Origin: Tetraselmis striata
Taxonomy: Eukaryota > Chlorophyta > Chlorodendrophyceae > Chlorodendrales > Chlorodendraceae
Direction of reading: 5' to 3'
Assembly (NCBI GenBank): GCA_006384855.1
Contig: VCJN01001186.1
Span: forward strand, 20,536-84,535
Length of the DNA: 64,000 bases
In this document: positions 10,620 through 23,052 of the stretch, piece after piece
How positions within the stretch are numbered: the stretch's first letter is position 1
How the letters are laid out: every line of letters starts with the position of its first letter
Position numbers and translations under genes: made by a program
The notes under the pieces: generated by a model
What the model was told of the DNA's origin: nothing
What the model saw: the letters and a program-made list of their open reading frames with translations, nothing else
Databases searched by the model: none

Positions 10620-10890
10620 CCAGGGCTATAAGAACTACCAGTACTACGGCCTGTACTTTAAAGAAGTTGCCCGTAACGTTGTACTTAGCGGTAGTATCTT
10701 GTTGCTTGCGCTTTTGTAATTCAAACCAGTACGTCTCGGACTGCTGCTGCTTGTGTTGAGCTTTTTGTACTGCTTTTCGCAGTACCCGGTAGGTGGATTT
10801 GTTACTGTCCTTTTTGTAATTCACACCGGTACTCGTACAGGTACTACTGTACGAGCAGCATAGTCGCTATATATCAGACGCATGAAGTAA
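10620..10890 (+). repeat. Diverged solo relative of the macrosatellite
   Basis: Shares long stretches with units at 12,460-12,720: GAAGTTGCCCGTAACGTTG, GCGGTAGTATCTTGTTGCTT, TTGAGCTTTTTGTACTGCTT and the TGTAATTCACACC word. It differs by many substitutions. This suggests the tandem array grew from a dispersed element. Confidence 0.75.
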
Positions 10891-11084
10891 GGATTAGTTA
10901 CGGACCCCACCCCACCCGCCGCCTCGGCGGGCCCGAGGACCGTCCTCGGCCCTCGGAATCGCGGGCCCTTCCTTCGCCTCCACCCCCGGGAGGAAGGATG
11001 GGGATGGGGATCGTGCACGGGCGGCGCCTTGGTAGCCTTGGCCCTGCCCGTGCTGCCACTGTCGTGGAGGAGCAGTGTGAGTTG

Positions 11085-11690
11085 GAAACCGGCGTCATAG
11101 GTCGTTGCTGGTCCGGTCAACTCCCCGTTCGCTGTACTTTGATCACCCTCTCCCTTCCTATCCTGTCGGCGCCTCCACATTACATTCGGCCTAGTGCCGC
11201 CATTGGTGTGGCCCGGGATGTTGTGCTGGGGGTGGAGTTCTACGTTCGATCTGGCGGCGATCTGGCGCTGGGCGGTGCAACGCGCGCTGGAAACCGGCGT
11301 CATACGTAGTTGCTGGCCTGGCCGGTTCTCCATTCCCTACTCGTTGAGCACCCTCTCCCTTCCTGTCCTGTCGGCGCCTCCACATTACATTTGGCTCAAT
11401 GAAGCTATTGGAGTGGCCCAGGATGTTGTGCTCAGGAAGGCGTTCTACGTGTGGCGGAAAAGAACGCGGCCGAGCTGGCGGCGGATCTGGCGCTGGGTGG
11501 CCTGCGTCGGTTGCTCGCCTATGGCGCCCCGTTCTGGGTTAGACCCCCCCAGTTCCGCTTCTCGTTGCGAGACCTCTACTTCGAAGCTCCTTTCCTGTCA
11601 GCGCCTCCACATTAAATTTGGCCTAGTGCCGCTAATGGAGTGGCCCGGGTTCGTGTGCTGGGGAGTGGAGCGTCCCTACTGCGTGGAGCG
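11085..11690 (+). repeat. Tandem repeat of about 200 bp, about three copies
   Basis: GAAACCGGCGTCATA followed by CCCTCTCCCTTCCT and TGTCGGCGCCTCCACATTACA appears near 11,085 and 11,288. A third, more diverged partial copy starts near 11,587. ORFs through this region (103, 170 and 187 aa, both strands) follow the repeat and carry no recognisable domain. Confidence 0.75.
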
Positions 11691-11816
11691 GCGGCTGGCG
11701 GCTGGCGATGCCTGGTCGGTGGTTGCTATGGCGGTTCCCGCCTCTGGTGGCCCGTAGTTGGATTTTCTTCTGGATTTTCGTATGGATTTCTGGAATTTTG
11801 CATCTAGCACATGTAA
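11680..11816 (+). repeat. Dispersed repeat, inverted partner at 61.77-61.90 kb
   Basis: The run GGTTCCCGCCTCTGGTGGC, then GGATTTTCGTATGGATTTCT and CATCTAGCACATG, is found as its reverse complement at about 61,770-61,900. Identity is high but interrupted by small indels. Confidence 0.7.
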
Positions 11817-14800
11817 TCTCATCAGACGCATGCAACTATACCACACACGGGGGGGGGGGGGGGGGGGGGGGCTTTGATCACGAACCCCCGCGCGCCAGCT
11901 CGCTGATCCATCAGTTTTCCTGCGGGTACACCTACCGCGCGCTAATAAGCACCGATCGGCATGCCAGTTCTCGAGAAAACCGGTGTCAGCGAATCTTGGC
12001 CCTCATACAACCCCGCCTGTCCGCCTAAGAAGTCTATAGTCGTCCACCAGCAGCATGTCGAGAAGTATTTGTAACTGGGGATATGGGAGGATGAATGCAT
12101 TCACACGGCGCGACACGAGACGAATGCCGTATATTACTGTCGCCAACATAAAATAATCGGCAAGTACGCTCGTGCAGCCCAATAAGCGTGACGCTAAATG
12201 GCCCTACCACCAACCCCTCCGCCCCCGGGGCGTCTGGAGTCGGTAGCTGGAGCCGGGCAGTGACCTGCCGCTCCTGCGAGCAACGGGAGCACCTAATACA
12301 TTACATACAGTATCAGTATCGTTGTAGTATCATTGTATTCGAAGCTGGATTTTAGTCCGACGGCCGCGAGCGGTCCGCTGGGCGCAGCCCACTCGTCTCA
12401 AGGGTCAAATCGCCGGCTCCCGAATAACGGTCCCGGTCAAGCACCGCCCCCGCATCAATTGCTACAGTACTTTATAGAAGTTGCCCGTAACGTTGCACTT
12501 AGCGGTAGTATCTTGTTGCTTGCGCTTTTGTAATTCAAAACCAGTACGTCTCGGAGTGCTGTTTGTGTGATGTTGAGCTTTTTGTACTGCTTTTCGCAGT
12601 CGTACCCGGCGGGTGGACGATTTTTTACTGTCCTGTTTGTAATTCACACCAGTACTCGTACAGGTAATACTGTACGAGCAGCAGAAACGCTATCATCAGA
12701 TGATGGACGCGACGCATGCTGCTACTATACCACACAGCACCACCGCCGCGGTGCACGTGACGGGTTGATAGTCGCTGCTATCTACAGGTACTTGTACCCA
12801 AACGGTGAGGGCCATACGGATCTGAAACGTTACAACCACATACGACCCCCCCCCCCCCTCACCAACGACAGCGACCACCGCACGTACCCGAACAGACGCG
12901 CGTGGAGCGAGTCGAAGCATCAGAATCGTGCGGCAAGCGAGTACTACAGTCGTTGCCTATGTGACTACTACCGGTACTGCCTATCGCGGTGAGGTATAAC
13001 CTGCGCGGACGTGAAGACCGCGGCGTACCCGGTTCATGTGCGGTTCTCGTTCACGACCCTCACTGCAGTAGTCTGATGTAGTGATATCTCCAGCAGCTCC
13101 GGCACACGGGTTAAACTGCTCTGTGTTGCAGCAGGAGGATATCAGCGGGCTTCTTTCGTGGAACGGCGGTGGTCGTCGCCAAAGCAACTAGCGCTGCTGC
13201 AGCAATCTCAACAGTCAGCTACGCCATGGCGGCCGCTTCAACGCTGTCGCAGTTCGCGAACGACGTCGATATTAGGAGGTGCGCACGCTTTCACGCCTTC
13301 TGCCCTCCATCAACCTTCCGCCTTGCCAGTACCGGTAGGATCGACGGTAGCTCGACGCTGTGGACTGGCGCGATCAGAGGCTGCTACTGGCGGTACGTGG
13401 GGCCGATAAGATCATCTTCCGGCGGAAGTGCTGGCGGAGTGCACTCCTGACATTTTTCAATGATACACCTGATAGTACAAAAACAAAGGGCGTGGGGGAG
13501 CGGGGGGGGGGGGGGGGGAGGGGGGGGGGGGCTTTGATCACGAACCCTTGTGCGCCGGCTCGCCGATCCATCAGTTTTCCCGCGGGTACACCGCGCGCTA
13601 AGCACCGATCAGCAAGCCAGTTCCCGAGAAAACCGGTGTCAGCGAATCTTGGCCCTCATACAACCCCGCCTGTCCGCCTAAGAAGTCTATAGTCGTCCAC
13701 AAGCAGCATGTCGAGAAGTATTTGTAACTGGGGATATGGGAGGATGAATGCATTCACACGGCGCGACACGAGACGAATGCCGTATATTACTGTCGCCAAC
13801 ATAAAATAATCGGCAAGTGCGCTCGTGCAGCCCAATAAGCGTGACGCTAAATGGCCCTACCACCAACCCCTCCGCCCCCGGGGCGTCTGGAGTCGGTAGC
13901 TGGAGCCGGGCAGTGACCTGCCGCTCCTGCGAGCAACGGGAGCACCTAATACATTACATACAGTATCAGTATCGTTGTAGTATCATTGTATTCGAAGCTG
14001 GATTTTAGTCCGACGGCCGCGAGCGGTCCGCTGGGCGCAGCCCACTCGTCTCAAGGGTCAAATCGCCGGCTCCCGAATAACGGTCCCGGTCAAGCACCGC
14101 CCCCGCATCAATTGCTACAGTACTTTATAGAAGTTGCCCGTAACGTTGCACTTAGCGGTAGTATCTTGTTGCTTGCGCTTTGTAATTCAAAACCAGTACG
14201 TCTCGGAGTGCTGTTTGTGTGATGTTGAGCTTTTTGTACTGCTTTTCGCAGTCGTACCCGGCGGGTGGACGATTTTTTACTGTCCTGTTTGTAATTCACA
14301 CCAGTACTCGTACAGGTAGTACTGTACGAGCAGCAGAAACGCTATCATCAGATGATGGACGCGACGCATGCTGCTACTATACCACATAGCACCACCGCCG
14401 CGGTGCACGTGACGGGTTGATAGTCGCTGCTATCTACAGGTACTTGTACCCAAACGGTGAGGGCCATACGGATCTGAAACGTTACAACCACATACGACCC
14501 CCCCCCCCCCCCTCACCAACGACAGCGACCACCGCACGTACCCGAACAGACGCGCGTGGAGCGAGTCGAAGCATCAGAATCGTGCGGCAAGCGAGTACTA
14601 CAGTCGTTGCCCATGTGACTACTACCGGTACTGCCTATCGCGGTGAGGTATAACCTGCGCTGACGTGAAGACCACGGCGTACCCGGTTCATGTGCGGTTC
14701 TCGTTCACGACCCTCACTGCAGTAGTCTGATGTAGTGATATCTCCAGCAGCTCCGGCACACGGGTTAAACTGCTCTGTGTTGCAGCAGGAGGATATCAAC

Positions 14801-17627
14801 GGGCTTCTTTCGTGGAACGGCGGTGGTCGTCGCCAACTAGCGCTGCTGCAGCAATCTCAACAGTCAGCTACGCCATGGCGGCCGCTTCAACGCTGTCGCA
14901 GTTCGCGAACGACGTCGATATTAGGAGGTGCGCACGCTTTCACGCCTTCTGCCCTCCATCAACCTTCCGCCTTGCCAGTACCGGTAGGATCGACGGCAGC
15001 TCGACGCTGTGGACTGGCGCGATCAGAGGCTGCTACTGGCGGTACGTGGGGCCGATAAGATCATCTTCCGGCGGAAGTGCTGGCGGAGTGCACTCCTGAC
15101 ATTTTTCAATGATACACCTGATAGTACAAAAACAAAGGGCGTGGGGGAGCGGGGGGGGGGGGGGTGAGGGGGGGGGGGGGGGGGGGGCTTTGATCACGAA
15201 CCCCTGTGCGCCGGCTCGCCGATCCATCAGTTTTCCCGCGGGTACACCGCGCGCTAAGCACCGATCAGCAAGCCAGTTCCCGAGAAAACCGGTGTCAGCG
15301 AATCTTGGCCCTCATACAACCCCGCATGTCCGCCTAAGAAGTCTATAGTCGTCCACAAGCAGCATGTCGAGAAGTATTTGTAACTGGGGATATGGGAGGA
15401 TGAATGCATTCACACGGCGCGACACGAGACGAATGCCGTATATTACTGTCGCCAACATAAAATAATCGGCAAGTACGCTCGTGCAGCCCAATAAGCGTGA
15501 CGCTAAATGGCCCTACCACCAACGCCTCCGCCCCCGGGGCGTCTGGAGTCGGTAGCTGGAGCCGGGCAGTGACCTGCCGCTCCTGCGAGCAACGGGAGCA
15601 CCTAATACATTACATACAGTATCAGTATCGTTGTAGTATCATTGTATTCGAAGCTGGATTTTAGTCCGACGGCCGCGAGCGGTCCGCTGGGCGCAGCCCA
15701 CTCGTCTCAAGGGTCAAATCGCCGGCTCCCGAATAACGGTCCCGGTCAAGCACCGCCCCCGCATCAATTGCTACAGTACTTTATAGAAGTTGCCCGTAAC
15801 GTTGCACTTAGCGGTAGTATCTTGTTGCTTGCGCTTTGTAATTCAAAACCAGTACGTCTCGGAGTGCTGTTTGTGTGATGTTGAGCTTTTTGTACTGCTT
15901 TTCGCAGTCGTACCCGGCGGGTGGACGATTTTTTACTGTCCTGTTTGTAATTCACACCAGTACTCGTACAGGTAGTACTGTACGAGCAGCAGAAACGCTA
16001 TCATCAGATGATGGACGCGACGCATGCTGCTACTATACCACATAGCACCACCGCCGCGGTGCACGTGACGGGTTGATAGTCGCTGCTATCTACAGGTACT
16101 TGTACCCAAACGGTGAGGGCCATACGGATCTGAAACGTTACAACCACATACGACCCCCCCCCCCCCCCCCCCCCCCCCTCACCAACGACAGCGACCACCG
16201 CACGTACCCGAACAGACGCGCGTGGAGCGAGTCGAAGCATCAGAATCGTGCGGCAAGCGAGTACTACAGTCGTTGCCTATGTGACTACTACCGGTACTGC
16301 CTATCGCGGTGAGGTATAACCTGCGCTGACGTGAAGACCACGGCGTACCCGGTTCATGTGCGGTTCTCGTTCACGACCCTCACTGCAGTAGTCTGATGTA
16401 GTGATATCTCCAGCAGCTCCGGCACACGGGTTAAACTGCTCTGTGTTGCAGCAGGAGGATATCAACGGGCTTCTTTCGTGGAACGGCGGTGGTCGTCGCC
16501 AACTAGCGCTGCTGCAGCAATCTCAACAGTCAGCTACGCCATGGCGGCCGCTTCAACGCTGTCGCAGTTCGCGAACGACGTCGATATTAGGAGGTGCGCA
16601 CGCTTTCACGCCTTCTGCCCTCCATCAACCTTCCGCCTTGCCAGTACCGGTAGGATCGACGGTAGCTCGACGCTGTGGACTGGCGCGATCAGAGGCTGCT
16701 ACTGGCGGTACGTGGGGCCGATAAGATCATCTTCCGGCGGAAGTGCTGGCGGAGTGCACTCCTGACATTTTTCAATGATACACCTGATAGTACAAAAACA
16801 AAGGGCGTGGGGGAGCGGGGGGGGGGGGGGCTTTGATCACGAACCCCTGTGCGCCGGCTCGCCGATCCATCAGTTTTCCCGCGGGTACACCGCGCGCTAA
16901 GCACCGATCAGCAAGCCAGTTCCCGAGAAAACCGGTGTCAGCGAATCTTGGCCCTCATACAACCCCGCCTGTCCGCCTAAGAAGTCTATAGTCGTCCACA
17001 AGCAGCATGTCGAGAAGTATTTGTAACTGGGGATATGGGAGGATGAATGCATTCACACGGCGCGACACGAGACGAATGCCGTATATTACTGTCGCCAACA
17101 TAAAATAATCGGCAAGTACGCTCGTGCAGCCCAATAAGCGTGACGCTAAATGGCCCCACCACCAACCCCTCCGCCCCCGGGGCGTCTGGAGTCGGTAGCT
17201 GGAGCCGGGCAGTGACCTGCCGCTCCTGCGAGCAACGGGAGCACCTAATACATTACATACAGTATCAGTATCGTTGTAGTATCATTGTATTCGAAGCTGG
17301 ATTTTAGTCCGACGGCCGCGAGCGGTCCGCTGGGCGCAGCCCACTCGTCTCAAGGGTCAAATCGCCGGCTCCCGAATAACGGTCCCGGTCAAGCACCGCC
17401 CCCGCATCAATTGCTACAGTACTTTATAGAAGTTGCCCGTAACGTTGCACTTAGCGGTAGTATCTTGTTGCTTGCGCTTTTGTAATTCAAAACCAGTAGT
17501 CGCTACGTCTCGGAGTGCTGTTTGTGTGATGTTGAGCTTTTTGTACTGCTTTTCGCAGTCGTACCCGGCGGGTGGACGATTTTTTACTGTCCTGTTTGTA
17601 ATTCACACCAGTACTCGTACAGGTAGT

Positions 17628-17845
17628 TGTGAGGAGATCATGTTAGGGTCACAACCCTAGATCTCGACCTCACTGAATGCCCTCCTACGTTATCTCATTA
17701 GCACTGCTGACTAGATTACCACACGCTTGACAGCGCCGGCGTGGCATCATCCCGCCGACTGCTGAATATATACCGCAGCGCAGACCACCTTGTAAATAAT
17801 TTCACTTTCACCACCACCAACTCTGGAGCCGACCATCTCGCCACA
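17628..17845 (+). repeat. 5' LTR
   Basis: 218 bp, TG...CA ends. Carries a TATATA box at 17,767-17,772 and a TGTAA polyadenylation-type signal at 17,791-17,795, only about 24 bp apart, implying a very short R region. Confidence 0.92.
17767..17795 (+). promoter_or_regulatory. LTR TATA box and TGTAA signal
   Basis: TATATA at 17,767 and TGTAA at 17,791. The same pair is preserved in the 3' LTR. Transcription would be expected to start about 25-30 bp after the TATA box. Confidence 0.6.
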
Positions 17846-18603
17846 TTTGGTGCTTCTACCTACGTCGATCACGGAACTCTTTCGCGACCCAGCAATCTCA
17901 CCGACGACCACACCACCTGCTCGTGACTACGAGGACGGTATCTTTTGCCCGTATCACTTGCTTTTACTGTGTCGTCGACCAAACTCGTCAATTACCGCTG
18001 CCGACGAGCGGAAGTGCTGCCCGATCTGCTGCGCGATCCTCTTTTCTCAAAACACCAACTCGTCACACAATACCATACCATACCACCAAAACTCATACCT
18101 CCACTCGTGTAGGCTTGTCTGAGACTTGCCCACTCGTACTCGTAAACCTCACCACTGCGCTCGCGAGTTGATACACTCGCTTGTTGAGCTTTTCAGTGCA
18201 GTCGTCACTCGCACGTGTCGACTCGTCACTGACGAGTCGAGTCGTCACTTTTGAGAAAAACTTGGTCCACAGGTCGACAAGTTGTCGGACCAACGAGCCA
18301 CCACCAAACCAGTTAACAGCTTTCCCGTAGCAGAGTTGCACCAGTACTCACAATACTGCGTGTCGCTACGTGGACCGTTTCACAGTCGGCTTTTTGATTA
18401 CACGCACCAGCAGTCGCTGATAACGACTCGCTCGCAAACACGGTGCTTTGTAAGAAAAGGCTATCAAGCCTCTTGTTCTCAACAACGTTTGCCGACTCGC
18501 ACTTGCACATTACACTGTGCTTTTAAACACTCGCACATCACACTGTGACAAAGTCACAGACATTTCACACACGACTTTTTGTTTCCGACCTAAACTCATC
18601 ACA
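17846..18603 (+). other. Internal leader of the LTR element
   Basis: About 760 bp between the left LTR and the first gag ATG. It starts with the primer-site candidate at about 17,848 and has no convincing reading frame. Confidence 0.6.
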
Positions 18604-20281
18604 ATGAGCTGGTCGACCCCGCAAACTTTTACGACCTGGAGACAAGTTGTCGACAGGTATCACAGCACTGCCCACAGGTTGGGGCAGCTTGCTATCAAAA
18701 CCTGGGCTATATACGCTCTCAAACAGTGGAATATCTCTGAAAGTCATACAAATATACACACCACACTCGAGGCTAAAAGCCAAACATTCATTTCATACAT
18801 TCATTTCTCTCATTGCCGAGCAACAACGCCACCGTTCTGACGAGGCGGCAACCGATGCTACTGACATACTAACAAGTCCACAATATGTTATCGATATGTT
18901 GCCAGCAATATACCTGCGCTGGTTCATCGACTCTCAAAATCAGCATCTCAATGCCGATGATAGAGCACATGCCGATGTTTTGCTTACCACAGCAATTGTT
19001 CAATACAACACGGCATGTCATATCAGCTATCAAGCTGAAGTGTTTGCTGATGGTAATGCGTCCAACAACGTTGACACCATGGGCCTTCACCCTCAGCTGC
19101 AACCTTTGAAAGTCAGAAATGATTTCTTAAGTGATAACGAAAAGTTGCACCATGACACTGGTGCTTTACTCAACCCTTCAGACTATATGAAGTGGATTGA
19201 CATGCTGAAACCAATACTTACTGATATATTGTGGACAACTAGTGCGGAGCGTTACGCACTCAACAGCATCAATAAATCCTCCACCTCTTACAAAACTTTT
19301 GCCGACCTCATGAGTGAAAGGGCAATTTGCTCTCCTAACACTCAACATACCGCTTTCTCTGAGTTTGAGCAAATGGCAGCTGTATCGTTTCCATACTTGA
19401 TGAAAGAGACTAGCAAGTTGCCAGGCAACAACATTACTTTTACGGTGGACTGGGCAATGAATTTTCTGAAGCCCGCACAGAGCGGCACATACCCTATTTT
19501 CTTAAGATGGGTGCTTGCTCTCCACCCATGGAAGGGTGTCAACCCTCAGCCCATTGCCTTGCAGTCTTACATTTTAAACAAGCTGCCTAGAGCTCAGAAA
19601 ATACAGTTTGAGACATACATGTCAAGTAAAATTGATGATGATACAACCATCATTACCATACCCTTACTGAGTAAGGCAATGCAGCACATGCAAACGTTAC
19701 AGATGTTGCAAGACCCTAAGCAGCATCTTGTTCAATCATACATGCAGCAAGAGACTAATGCCGAGGCTCTCACGCCTATGCACTATGCTGCAACTACTAA
19801 TCGACCCAGAACTAACAAGAGGGGACGATACAATATCCAGTTTGATAAGACTGGCACTACTGACAGAGAACAATACCACAAAGCCCAGAAACCGAAGTTT
19901 GATTGGGTGTCACCTGATGGCACACCAATCTGTTCTTACTGTAAGGGCTTGGGCCACACATATCACAAATGTTTTGGCCTCCAAATGGACAGGGATAATG
20001 ACACAGAGGACCACAAAAACATACACAAACATGACCGGCCAACCGGCCAATTACCAGACACAATCAAACACAACACCAACAACCAAAAGACCCATTACAA
20101 CAAAACAATTGCTGCTGCTCGCAAGAGTGGTGGTATGTACAATGATGACAGTGACACAACAAACCTTAGGGCTGCTCTTAAAAATGCGCAAGAACAATTG
20201 ACTGCGCTGAGCAAACACATGGCACAGAAAGGTGCCCAATCAACCGCAGAGACCAACAACAAAACAACTACTACCCACTGA
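18604..20281 (+). CDS. Gag-like protein with CCHC zinc knuckle (apparent frame switch near the N-terminus)
   Basis: The long frame runs to TGA at 20,279-20,281 (about 540 aa). It ends with one zinc knuckle, CSYCKGLGHTYHKC (C-X2-C-X4-H-X4-C, about 19,931-19,972), a basic tract before it and an Asn/Thr/Lys-rich tail. The upstream helical part is as expected for copia-type Gag but is not otherwise recognised. The best start, ATG 18,604 (MSWSTPQTF...), is in a different frame that stays open to 18,840. The main frame is open from 18,608 but has no ATG until about 18,895. A +1 shift somewhere in 18,700-18,810 would join them. This is either a one-base lesion or programmed frameshifting. No protease or other pol motifs follow. 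Confidence 0.75.
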
Positions 20282-21443
20282 ATAATTTCAGAACAATCAC
20301 ACCTGCCCACAAAACAATCAATCACCACCTCAAAGATAATCCCTACTGCTTGAAAACACTAACTCATGCTGCTCAGGTGCAAGCTGGAGCTTGGTGATCC
20401 CCCCACCTTCATCATTTGATGTTACTACTGCTTGTACTCGTCACAACACTTCACAAAACAAACAAACAAAACAAAGAACACCAACTAAAACAAACAAACC
20501 AAACATACAAAACACACAAACAATTAAAACAAATAAACAAAACAATACACCACACAAACAATGAAAACAAACAAAACATACAAACCAACAAAACAAACAA
20601 AAATATATACTACCTGAAAACAGAAAACACATGAAACAAAACATTACTGATAACAACAATGAGAGACCGCGGTTGACAACACAACAAGCCCTAAACCAAC
20701 CTTCCGCAATCGAGCATATGCTCTTGTGATGTGTCACCATATGAATTCATGTGTGGTATACTCCTGCCATACTGGGTTCCGATGTGGTGGCAGCTTTAGG
20801 AATCAATGGTGTGGATTGTGCTCAGCCAGCCGTATCCCCTGGGGGACGCCCTAGGTGCGGGTCCTGGTCATGACTGCCACTTGTCTCAATAATCGGTTCC
20901 AACCCGGAGGCAAGATCCATTTGATTCTGACAAGCACCCGTCATGCTGAACCTCATGACAACCTACCGCCGTGGTGCCCTGTCTTCGGAGGGGTACTGGT
21001 TCACACGGTAGTACGGCTTTGAGAGTGCGCTTGCCTCTTAACAATGCTCAATGATCATTGCCCTTTACCAACATGTCCGCTCTGCTTTGCATCGGGCCAA
21101 CAACAGGCTGTGGTCTTTGGGTCTTCCACGGTCGCGCCATCAACGGCGTAACACACACTGTCATCAACACAAACATTGACCTCCAAAACACATACAAAAA
21201 CCTCAAAAACCCTTTTTGTGTCATTATTACTATCGCATTCTACCTGTGACACACCAAAGTTCCCTATCGTTGACAAACATCGCTTCGGAGTTTCAACTCT
21301 GAAAATCTGCCATGCTGATTTTTCAGCGTGTGATTGTCACCTGACAATGACATATGTTGCTGCTGCATTTGCTGACACACTGCGCTGCCATACACTTATC
21401 CACATATATCACCGCCAGTTGACACCTTTATGGCGGGGAGGAA
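20282..21443 (+). other. Non-coding 3' internal region of the LTR element
   Basis: No pol-type ORF. About 20,450-20,640 is an A/C-rich low-complexity run of ACAAA/AAAC words. The polypurine tract GGCGGGGAGGAA is at about 21,432-21,443. Confidence 0.7.
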
Positions 21444-21658
21444 TGTGAGGAGATCATGTTAGGGTCACAACCCTAGATCTCGACCTCACTGAATGCCCTC
21501 CTACGTAATCTCATTAGCACTGCTGACTAGATTACCACACGCTTGACAGCGCCGGCGTGGCATCATCCCGCCGACTGCTGAATATATACCGCAGCGCAGA
21601 CCACCTTGTAAATAATTTCACTTTCACCACCAACTCTGGAGCCGACCATCTCGCCACA
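21444..21658 (+). repeat. 3' LTR
   Basis: 215 bp, identical to the 5' LTR except for one T/A difference (CTACGTTATC versus CTACGTAATC) and loss of one CCA in a (CCA)n stretch. Confidence 0.92.
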
Positions 21659-21843
21659 GTAGTACTGTACGAGCAGCAGAAACGCTATCATCAGATGATG
21701 GACGCGACGCATGCTGCTACTATACCACACAGCACCACCGCCGCGGTGCACGTAGTGACGGGTTGATAGTCGCTGCTATCTACAGGTACTTGTACCCGTA
21801 CGGTGAGGGCCATACGGATCTGGAACGTTACAACCACATACGA

Positions 21844-21875
<32 letters not shown>

Positions 21876-22502
21876 ACCAACGACAGCGACCACCGCACGT
21901 ACCCGAACAGACGCGCGTGGAGCGAGTCGAAGCATCAGAATCGTGCGGCAAGCGAGTACTACAGTCGTTGCCTATGTGACTACTACCGGTACTGCCTATC
22001 GCGGTGAGGTATAACCTGCGCTGACGTGAAGACCACGGCGTACCCGGTTCATGTGCGGTTCTCGTTCACGACCCTCACTGCAGTAGTCTGATGTAGTGAT
22101 ATCTCCAGCAGCTCCGGCACACGGGTTAAACTGCTCTGTGTTGCAGCAGGAGGATATCAACGGGCTTCTTTCGTGGAACGGCGGTGGTCGTCGCCAACTA
22201 GCGCTGCTGCAGCAATCTCAACAGTCAGCTACGCCATGGCGGCCGCTTCAACGCTGTCGCAGTTCGCGAACGACGTCGATATTAGGAGGTGCGCACGCTT
22301 TCACGCCTTCTGCCCTCCATCAACCTTCCGCCTTGCCAGTACCGGTAGGATCGACGGTAGCTCGACGCTGTGGACTGGCGCGATCAGAGGCTGCTACTGG
22401 CGGTACGTGGGGCCGATAAGATCATCTTCCGGCGGAAGTGCTGGCGGAGTGCACTCCTGACATTTTTCAATGATACACCTGATAGTACAAAAACAAAGGG
22501 CG

Positions 22503-22533
<31 letters not shown>

Positions 22534-23052
22534 TTTGATCGCGAACCCCCGTGCGCCGGCTTGCCGATCCATCAGTTTTCCAGCGGGTACACCGCGCGCT
22601 AAGCACCGATCAGCAAGCCAGTTCCCGAGAAAACCGGTGTCAGCGAATCTTGGTCCTCATACAACCCCGCCTGTCCCCCTGAGAAGTCTATAGTCGTCCA
22701 CCAGCCAGCATGTCGAGAAGTATTTGTAACTGGGGATATGGGAGGATGAATGCATTCACACGGCGCGACACGAGACGAATACCGTATATTAATTACTGTC
22801 GCCAACATAAAATAATCGGCAAGTACGCTCGTGCAGCCCAATGAGCGTGACGCTTAATGGCCCCACCACCACCCCTCCGCCCCCGGGGCGTGTGGAGTCG
22901 GTAGCTGGGGCCGGGCAGTGACCTGCCGCTCCTGCGACCAACGGGAGCACCTGATACATTACATATCAGTATCGTTTTAGTACCATTGTATTCGAAGCTG
23001 GATTATTTAACGCCCCATCGCCCTGTTCTGCATCTGATCTCGCGCCCTGCAG

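Larger units (their letters stand above)
17628..21658 (+). mobile_element. Gag-only LTR retrotransposon, 4.03 kb
   Basis: Direct repeats of 218 bp (17,628-17,845) and 215 bp (21,444-21,658) start TGTGAGGAGATC and end CTCGCCACA. They differ by one substitution and one 3-bp indel. GTAGT lies on both sides (17,623-17,627 and 21,659-21,663), while the equivalent site in neighbouring macrosatellite units has it once: a 5-bp target duplication. A TTGGTGCTTCTACC stretch just inside the left LTR may be the primer-binding site, and GGCGGGGAGGAA just before the right LTR is the polypurine tract. Only a gag-like gene is inside. The 1.16 kb after it has no protease, integrase, reverse transcriptase or RNase H, so the element is non-autonomous. 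Confidence 0.92.
11849..23004 (+). repeat. Macrosatellite: about 1.65-kb units, four full plus one truncated
   Basis: Units begin with CTTTGATCACGAACCC after a poly-G tract. Approximate spans are 11,872-13,531, 13,532-15,187, 15,188-16,830, a fourth interrupted by the LTR element (16,831-17,627 with 21,659-22,532), and a fifth truncated at about 23,004. Copies are nearly identical apart from scattered substitutions. The two homopolymer tracts per unit vary strongly in length: G of about 14-37 (interrupted in some units) and C of about 11-29. The repeated ORFs of 60-110 aa lack domains and codon-level signs of selection, so they are not annotated as genes. Confidence 0.92.

Noticed and set aside
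12333-22693. Repeated 60-110 aa ORFs in every macrosatellite unit
   Set aside because: They recur only because the units are nearly identical. Several pass through the homopolymer tracts, unit 1 carries a 4-bp frame-breaking difference in one of them, and none has a domain.
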